From: DTU089 sp002440045
Lineage (GTDB): Bacteria > Bacillota > Clostridia > Oscillospirales > Acutalibacteraceae
Reading direction: 5' to 3'
Length of the DNA: 64,000 nt
Assembly (NCBI GenBank): GCA_937885695.1
Contig: CALABP010000055.1
Location: forward strand, 1-64,000
Part shown: one piece after another, positions 60,117 through 64,000 of the stretch
Position numbering within the stretch: position 1 is the stretch's first letter
How the letters are laid out: each line of letters starts with the position of its first letter
The notes under the pieces: model-generated
Told to the model about the DNA's origin: nothing
The model's input: the letters and a program-made list of their open reading frames with translations, nothing else
Database searches by the model: none
Made by a program: the position numbers and the translations under genes

Positions 60117-60207
60117 TTTTTTACCTCGCGATTACATTTAAATAAAATGAGCTTTGAATATCATAACATATATAAACGGTTTTGTCATTAATTTTTTTGT
60201 TAATAAT

Positions 60208-60405
60208 TTATTTTTCTTTGTAATAAAGCATGCAGTGGCAATAGCCTTCAAAGTTTTCGTCTTTTATTTGGTCTCTGAATTCCTTGCACATACACTTGTT
60301 TTCTTCGGTGTGCGAAAGCTTGCAGGGGCAATATCCGCCAGTGCGTTCAAGACCTTCTTTAATTCTTTTTACAACCTCTTTGTCCTCGTTTAAACGTACC
60401 TTCAT
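60208..60405 (-). CDS. Mini ferredoxin-thioredoxin-reductase catalytic-chain-like protein
   Basis: This 65-residue protein has three Cys-x-Cys pairs: CPC (26, 28), CMC (38, 40) and CHC (56, 58). That is the order and spacing style of the FTR catalytic chain, which holds a [4Fe-4S] cluster beside a redox disulfide. It is shorter than plant FTR beta. It lies 3 nt behind the Tex stop and is probably co-transcribed. A role in ferredoxin-driven thiol reduction is inference; no variable chain or thioredoxin is near. Confidence 0.8.
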   Translation of the reverse strand: MKVRLNEDKEVVKRIKEGLERTGGYCPCKLSHTEENKCMCKEFRDQIKDENFEGYCHCMLYYKEK

Positions 60406-60408
60406 AAA

Positions 60409-62556
60409 TTACACATCCTTCATTGTAAGTGAAATTCGTTTTTTGTTGCCGTCAACCGAAAGAACCTTTACTTTTACAACGTCGCCGACCTTTAAAACCT
60501 CGGACGGGTGTTTTATAAACCTGTTGCAAATCTGCGAAATGTGAACAAGTCCGTCCTGATGCACGCCTATATCGACAAATACGCCGAAGTCGATAACGTT
60601 TCTTACCGTGCCCGTGAGCGTCATTCCCTCTTTAAGGTCGTTAATATCCATAACGTCCGTTCTGAGATTCGGCGCGGGCAGGTCGTCTCTTATGTCCCTG
60701 CCGGGTTTTTCAAGCTCTTTTGCAATATCCGAAAGAGTCGGCACGCCTACGCCGCAGGTTTCGGCAACGCCCGCTGCGCCTTTTTCTTTTATTGCGTCGC
60801 AAAGGCCTTTTGCGGTGCCGTTTTCAATATCGGCTTCGGTCTTTTTGAAAAGAGTCAAAAGCTTTCTTGCCGCGTCATAGCTTTCGGGGTGAACGCCTGT
60901 GTTGTCGAGCGGTTCTTCGCCGCGGGGTATTCTTAAAAATCCTGCGCACTGCGTAAAGGCTTTCGGACCTAAGCCTTTAACCTTTTTAAGCTCCGCGCGC
61001 TTTTTAAAACCGCCGTTTTCTTCGCGGTAGGCAACAATGTTTTTAGCCGTTGCCGACGTTATGCCCGAGATATATTTAAGAAGTGAAACCGAAGCCGTGT
61101 TAAGGTCCACGCCGACGGCGTTTACACAGTCCTCGACTACGTTTGAAAGCGACATGGAAAGCTCTGCTTGCGGAACGTCGTGCTGATACTGACCCACGCC
61201 GATGCTTCGCGGCTCTATTTTAACAAGCTCCGAAAGCGGGTCCTGAAGCCTTCGCGCAATCGACACGGCAGAGCGTACCGAAACGTCAAAATCGGGAAAC
61301 TCCTCCGCGCCGAGCTTTGAAGCCGAATAAACCGACGCGCCCGCCTCGTTTACAACCATATAAGAAACGGGTCTTGAAGCTTTTTTGATTGTATTTGCAA
61401 TAAATATTTCCGACTCCTTGCTTGCAGTGCCGTTGCCGATTGAAATGCAGTCGATTTTGTATCTGTCAATAAGTTCAAGCACTTTTTTCTCGGACTCTTC
61501 CGTTTTTGACTGCGGCGGCGTCGGGTAAATAACGCCCGTAAACAGCACGCGACTGTTTTTGTCTACAACGGCAAGCTTGCAGCCCGTTCTGTAGGCGGGG
61601 TCAACCGCAAGTACGGTTTTGTTTTTTATAGGCGGCTGCATTAAAAGCGGCTTGAGGTTTGAACCGAACATTTTAATTGCCTGCTCGTCGGCTTTTTCTG
61701 TAAGCGCGCTTCTGATTTCGCGCTCCAAAGAGGGGAATATAAGGCGCGAATAGCTGTCCTTTGCCGCTTCTTTGCAAAATTCCGTCTGCGAAAAGCCCTC
61801 TTTTATAAAGAGATGATAAAGGATTCTCAACGCCTCGTTTTCGTCGATTACAAGCGAGACTTTAAGTATTCCTTCGTTTTCGCCGCGGTTCATGGCAAGT
61901 ATTCGGTGGCTCGGTATTTTAGAAACAGGCTCTTTGTAGTCGTAATACATGGCGTATACGCTGTCGTCCTCTGTTTTTGAAACCGAAGAAATAAGGCCGC
62001 GCTTTTCAATAAGGTCTTTTAAAAGCCTTCGCGCCTCGGGTGAGTCCGAAATTTGCTCTGCGATTATATCCGAAGCGCCGCTTAATGCGTCCTCCGGCGT
62101 TAAAACGCCTTTTTCTTCGTCAACATATTTAAGCGCTTCGACGTTTAAATCAAGTCCTTTTTTTGAAAAAGAAAAAATGCATTCTGCAAGCGGCTCAAGC
62201 CCTTTTTCTTTTGCGACCGAGGCGCGTGTTTTTCTTTTTTGCTTAAACGGCCTGTAAATATCTTCGACCGAGGCGAGCGTTTCGGCAATTTCGAGCGAGC
62301 GCTTGATTTCGTCCGTCATTTTTCCCTGCTCTTCAATTGAAGAAGAAACTTCTTCCTTGCGCTTTTCAAGGTTTCTTAAATATGTCAGCCTTTCAAAAAT
62401 TTCGCGAAGCGTCTGGTCGTCGCAAGAGCCTGTCATTTCTTTTCTGTAGCGCGCTATAAACGGAACGGTGTTGCCGTCATCAAGAAGTGTAACTATATTT
62501 GTTATGCGGTTTTCGCTTATTGAAAATTCGGTACACAGCTTTTTTATTATATCCAT
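60409..62556 (-). CDS. tex: Tex-family S1 RNA-binding transcription accessory protein
   Basis: This 715-residue protein with the Tex order has an N-terminal helical/HTH region, a YqgF-like RNase H fold (VLAVDPAYRTGCKLAVVD and SIGNGTASKESE), HhH repeats (LNTASVSLLKYISGI; LKKVKGLGPKAFTQCAGFLRI) and a C-terminal S1 domain (GMTLTGTVRNVIDFGVFVDIGVHQDGLVHISQI). It binds nucleic acid and affects transcription and RNA stability. Length is normal. A promoter lies directly upstream. Confidence 0.96.
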   Translation of the reverse strand: MDIIKKLCTEFSISENRITNIVTLLDDGNTVPFIARYRKEMTGSCDDQTLREIFERLTYLRNLEKRKEEVSSSIEEQGKMTDEIKRSLEIAETLASVEDIYRPFKQKRKTRASVAKEKGLEPLAECIFSFSKKGLDLNVEALKYVDEEKGVLTPEDALSGASDIIAEQISDSPEARRLLKDLIEKRGLISSVSKTEDDSVYAMYYDYKEPVSKIPSHRILAMNRGENEGILKVSLVIDENEALRILYHLFIKEGFSQTEFCKEAAKDSYSRLIFPSLEREIRSALTEKADEQAIKMFGSNLKPLLMQPPIKNKTVLAVDPAYRTGCKLAVVDKNSRVLFTGVIYPTPPQSKTEESEKKVLELIDRYKIDCISIGNGTASKESEIFIANTIKKASRPVSYMVVNEAGASVYSASKLGAEEFPDFDVSVRSAVSIARRLQDPLSELVKIEPRSIGVGQYQHDVPQAELSMSLSNVVEDCVNAVGVDLNTASVSLLKYISGITSATAKNIVAYREENGGFKKRAELKKVKGLGPKAFTQCAGFLRIPRGEEPLDNTGVHPESYDAARKLLTLFKKTEADIENGTAKGLCDAIKEKGAAGVAETCGVGVPTLSDIAKELEKPGRDIRDDLPAPNLRTDVMDINDLKEGMTLTGTVRNVIDFGVFVDIGVHQDGLVHISQICNRFIKHPSEVLKVGDVVKVKVLSVDGNKKRISLTMKDV

Positions 62557-62586
62557 TAAAATCTCCCTTTTCCTTTAACTGCATAT

Positions 62587-62615
62587 ATTTTACCATAAAA
62601 CGCGCGGTTTGTCAT
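62587..62615 (-). promoter_or_regulatory. Promoter of tex
   Basis: On the minus strand, ATGACA (complement of 62610-62615) is followed by 17 nt and TAAAAT (complement of 62587-62592). Confidence 0.65.
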
Positions 62616-62630
62616 CAGATAATTATAAAA

Positions 62631-62657
62631 TTAGCACTCTATCACACAGAGTGCTAA
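62631..62657. promoter_or_regulatory. CIRCE operator (HrcA site) of clpB
   Basis: TTAGCACTC, 9 nt, GAGTGCTAA is an exact CIRCE inverted repeat. It places the downstream chaperone gene in the HrcA heat-shock regulon. A clear -35/-10 pair for the gene was not identified. The site is only about 16 nt from the tex -35, so HrcA might also touch tex expression. Confidence 0.95.
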
Positions 62658-62745
62658 CATTTACAATTTGTTCATAAACAATTCATATTCAGTATACATA
62701 CACGGCGTATTATATGTTCAACAGAAAAAGAAGGGAGCAGTCTGT

Positions 62746-64000
62746 ATGAACTTTCAGAAATTTACTCAGAAAAGCGTTGAAGCCGTAAACGAGGCGCAAT
62801 CAATCGCGCGCGAGTACGGCAACCAGGAGCTTCGCGAAGAGCACGTCCTCTCTGCACTTGTTGACAGCAAAGACGGTCTTATAGGCGGGCTCATTTCAAA
62901 AATAACAAATAATAAAGAAGCTTTTTCAAAAGAGCTTATAAATATTATATCCCGTTTCCCCAAGGTTTCGGGCGGCAATATGTATATCTCGCAAGAGCTT
63001 GAAAGCGTCCTTGACGACGCCGAAAAGCAGGCGGAGCGTATGAAGGACAGCTATGTTTCGGTTGAACACATCTTCCTTTCCATGCTCGATTCGCCCACGA
63101 AGGATATGAAAGAGCTTTTTAAGAGCTTCGGTATTACTAAGGATAAATTCCTTTCCGCTTTAAAAGATGTCCGCGGCAACTCAAACGTAACAAACGAAAA
63201 TCCCGAGGACACTTACGACGTTCTTAAAAAATACGGCAGAGACCTTGTGGAGCTTGCGCGTGAAAGAAAGCTTGACCCCGTAATCGGCAGAGACGAAGAA
63301 ATCCGTAACGTTATAAGAATTCTTTCAAGAAAAACAAAAAACAACCCCTGCCTTATCGGTGAACCCGGCGTCGGCAAAACCGCAATTGCCGAGGGTCTTG
63401 CTTTGCGTATAGTTAAAGAAGACGTCCCCGAAAACCTCAAAAACAAGTCGATTTTCTCACTTGATATGGGCGCGCTTATTGCGGGCGCAAAATACAGGGG
63501 CGAGTTTGAAGAGCGTCTTAAAGCCGTTCTTAACGAAGTCCAAAAAAGCGAAGGTAAAATAATTCTTTTCATAGATGAACTTCACCTTATAGTCGGCGCG
63601 GGCAAAACCGAAGGCTCCATGGATGCCGGCAACCTTTTAAAGCCGCTTCTTGCAAGGGGCGAGCTTCACTGCATCGGCGCTACCACGCTTAACGAATACA
63701 GGCAGTATATCGAAAAAGACGCCGCGCTTGAAAGACGTTTTCAGCCCGTTCTTGTTAAAGAGCCGACGGTTGAAGACACAATAGCCATTTTGCGCGGACT
63801 TAAAGAGCGCTACGAAGTATATCACGGCGTAAAAATTCAGGATAACGCCCTTATTTCGGCGGCTGTGCTTTCAAACAGATATATTTCCGACAGATTTTTG
63901 CCCGATAAAGCAATTGACCTTGTAGACGAGGCGTGCGCTTTGATAAAAACCGAAATGAATTCAATGCCCACAGAGCTTGATGAAATTTCGCACAAAATAA
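62746..64000 (+). CDS. clpB: ATP-dependent chaperone ClpB (truncated by window end)
   Basis: The first 418 residues are seen, with no stop before the edge. The N-terminal double Clp_N repeat (about 1-145) is followed by AAA+ domain 1 with Walker A GEPGVGKTA (about 202-210), Walker B ILFIDELH and arginine-finger region ALERRFQPV. The sequence breaks off at the start of the middle coiled-coil domain. It resolves protein aggregates with DnaK. The GAAGGGAG ribosome site and the CIRCE upstream agree with heat-shock control. ClpC is less likely, because ClpC is normally CtsR-controlled. Confidence 0.93.
   Translation, partial: MNFQKFTQKSVEAVNEAQSIAREYGNQELREEHVLSALVDSKDGLIGGLISKITNNKEAFSKELINIISRFPKVSGGNMYISQELESVLDDAEKQAERMKDSYVSVEHIFLSMLDSPTKDMKELFKSFGITKDKFLSALKDVRGNSNVTNENPEDTYDVLKKYGRDLVELARERKLDPVIGRDEEIRNVIRILSRKTKNNPCLIGEPGVGKTAIAEGLALRIVKEDVPENLKNKSIFSLDMGALIAGAKYRGEFEERLKAVLNEVQKSEGKIILFIDELHLIVGAGKTEGSMDAGNLLKPLLARGELHCIGATTLNEYRQYIEKDAALERRFQPVLVKEPTVEDTIAILRGLKERYEVYHGVKIQDNALISAAVLSNRYISDRFLPDKAIDLVDEACALIKTEMNSMPTELDEISHKI

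Noticed and set aside
62660..62698. Promoter of clpB downstream of CIRCE (TTTACA or TTGTTC with CATATT or TATACA)
   Set aside because: No combination gave both acceptable boxes and 16-18 nt spacing, so only the CIRCE site is reported.

Overview
The window looks like a chromosomal contig from a spore-forming Firmicute of class Clostridia, probably an uncultured gut Oscillospirales-type lineage. The evidence is SpoVAC, SpoVAD and a YlmC/YmxH-type sporulation protein, a CIRCE/HrcA operator at clpB, LexA boxes of the Gram-positive GAAC-N4-GTTC type, strong AGGAGG ribosome sites, frequent TTG and GTG starts, and a phi-LC3-type phage holin. UGA is used as a normal stop. No rRNA, tRNA, insertion sequence or CRISPR array was seen.

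Layout. 0.3-4.0 kb: lower glycolysis (pgk, tpiA, gpmI). 4.2-12.2 kb, minus strand: a membrane M28 peptidase, a DnaQ-type exonuclease, a secreted EEP phosphodiesterase, then a three-gene unit of two zinc-ribbon ABC exporters flanking a DUF1854 protein. 12.4-15.4 kb, plus strand: an E2/CAT-fold acyltransferase, a peptidoglycan-binding membrane protein and a YdjC/ChbG deacetylase, then a small palindromic MITE-like element. 15.6-29.9 kb: a compact, intact-looking podovirus-type prophage with a repressor, a mini HExxH protein, terminase, portal, scaffold, N4-gp56 capsid, connectors, tail proteins, holin and amidase. It has no recognisable integrase or replication genes. 30-35.9 kb: a DUF3048 lipoprotein, a polytopic membrane protein, an M14 carboxypeptidase, SOS-controlled dinB, and ylmC. 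36-39 kb: an AT-rich island with one large helicase IV-like gene. 39-41.5 kb: a spoVA operon and a HAD phosphatase. 41.7-46.2 kb: a three-gene flavin/iron-sulfur complex resembling the Sporomusa-type (Stn) bifurcating transhydrogenase. 46.5-55.4 kb: a cohesin-like surface protein, an MFS transporter, two secreted metallophosphoesterases, a TetR/erythromycin-esterase-like pair and RsgA. 55.5-59.0 kb, minus strand: a PI-PLC-like, MBL, PfkB and Gfo/Idh operon. 59.2-64 kb: an unknown protein, a mini ferredoxin-thioredoxin-reductase-like protein, Tex, and clpB running off the window.

Main points of interest. (1) The roughly 14 kb prophage cluster has a strong promoter carrying two 18-bp operators and an adjacent LexA box identical to the two at dinB. 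Lacking integrase and replication genes, it could be a domesticated particle (gene-transfer-agent or bacteriocin-like) or a satellite. (2) Three genes, two in the phage and one in the spoVA operon, have an ideal Shine-Dalgarno followed by exactly 7 nt and then ACG where a start codon is expected, with no good conventional start. (3) The DUF1854/ABC unit appears without visible cyanophycin genes. (4) The Stn-like complex and (5) the possibly inositol-related phospholipase operon deserve checking.
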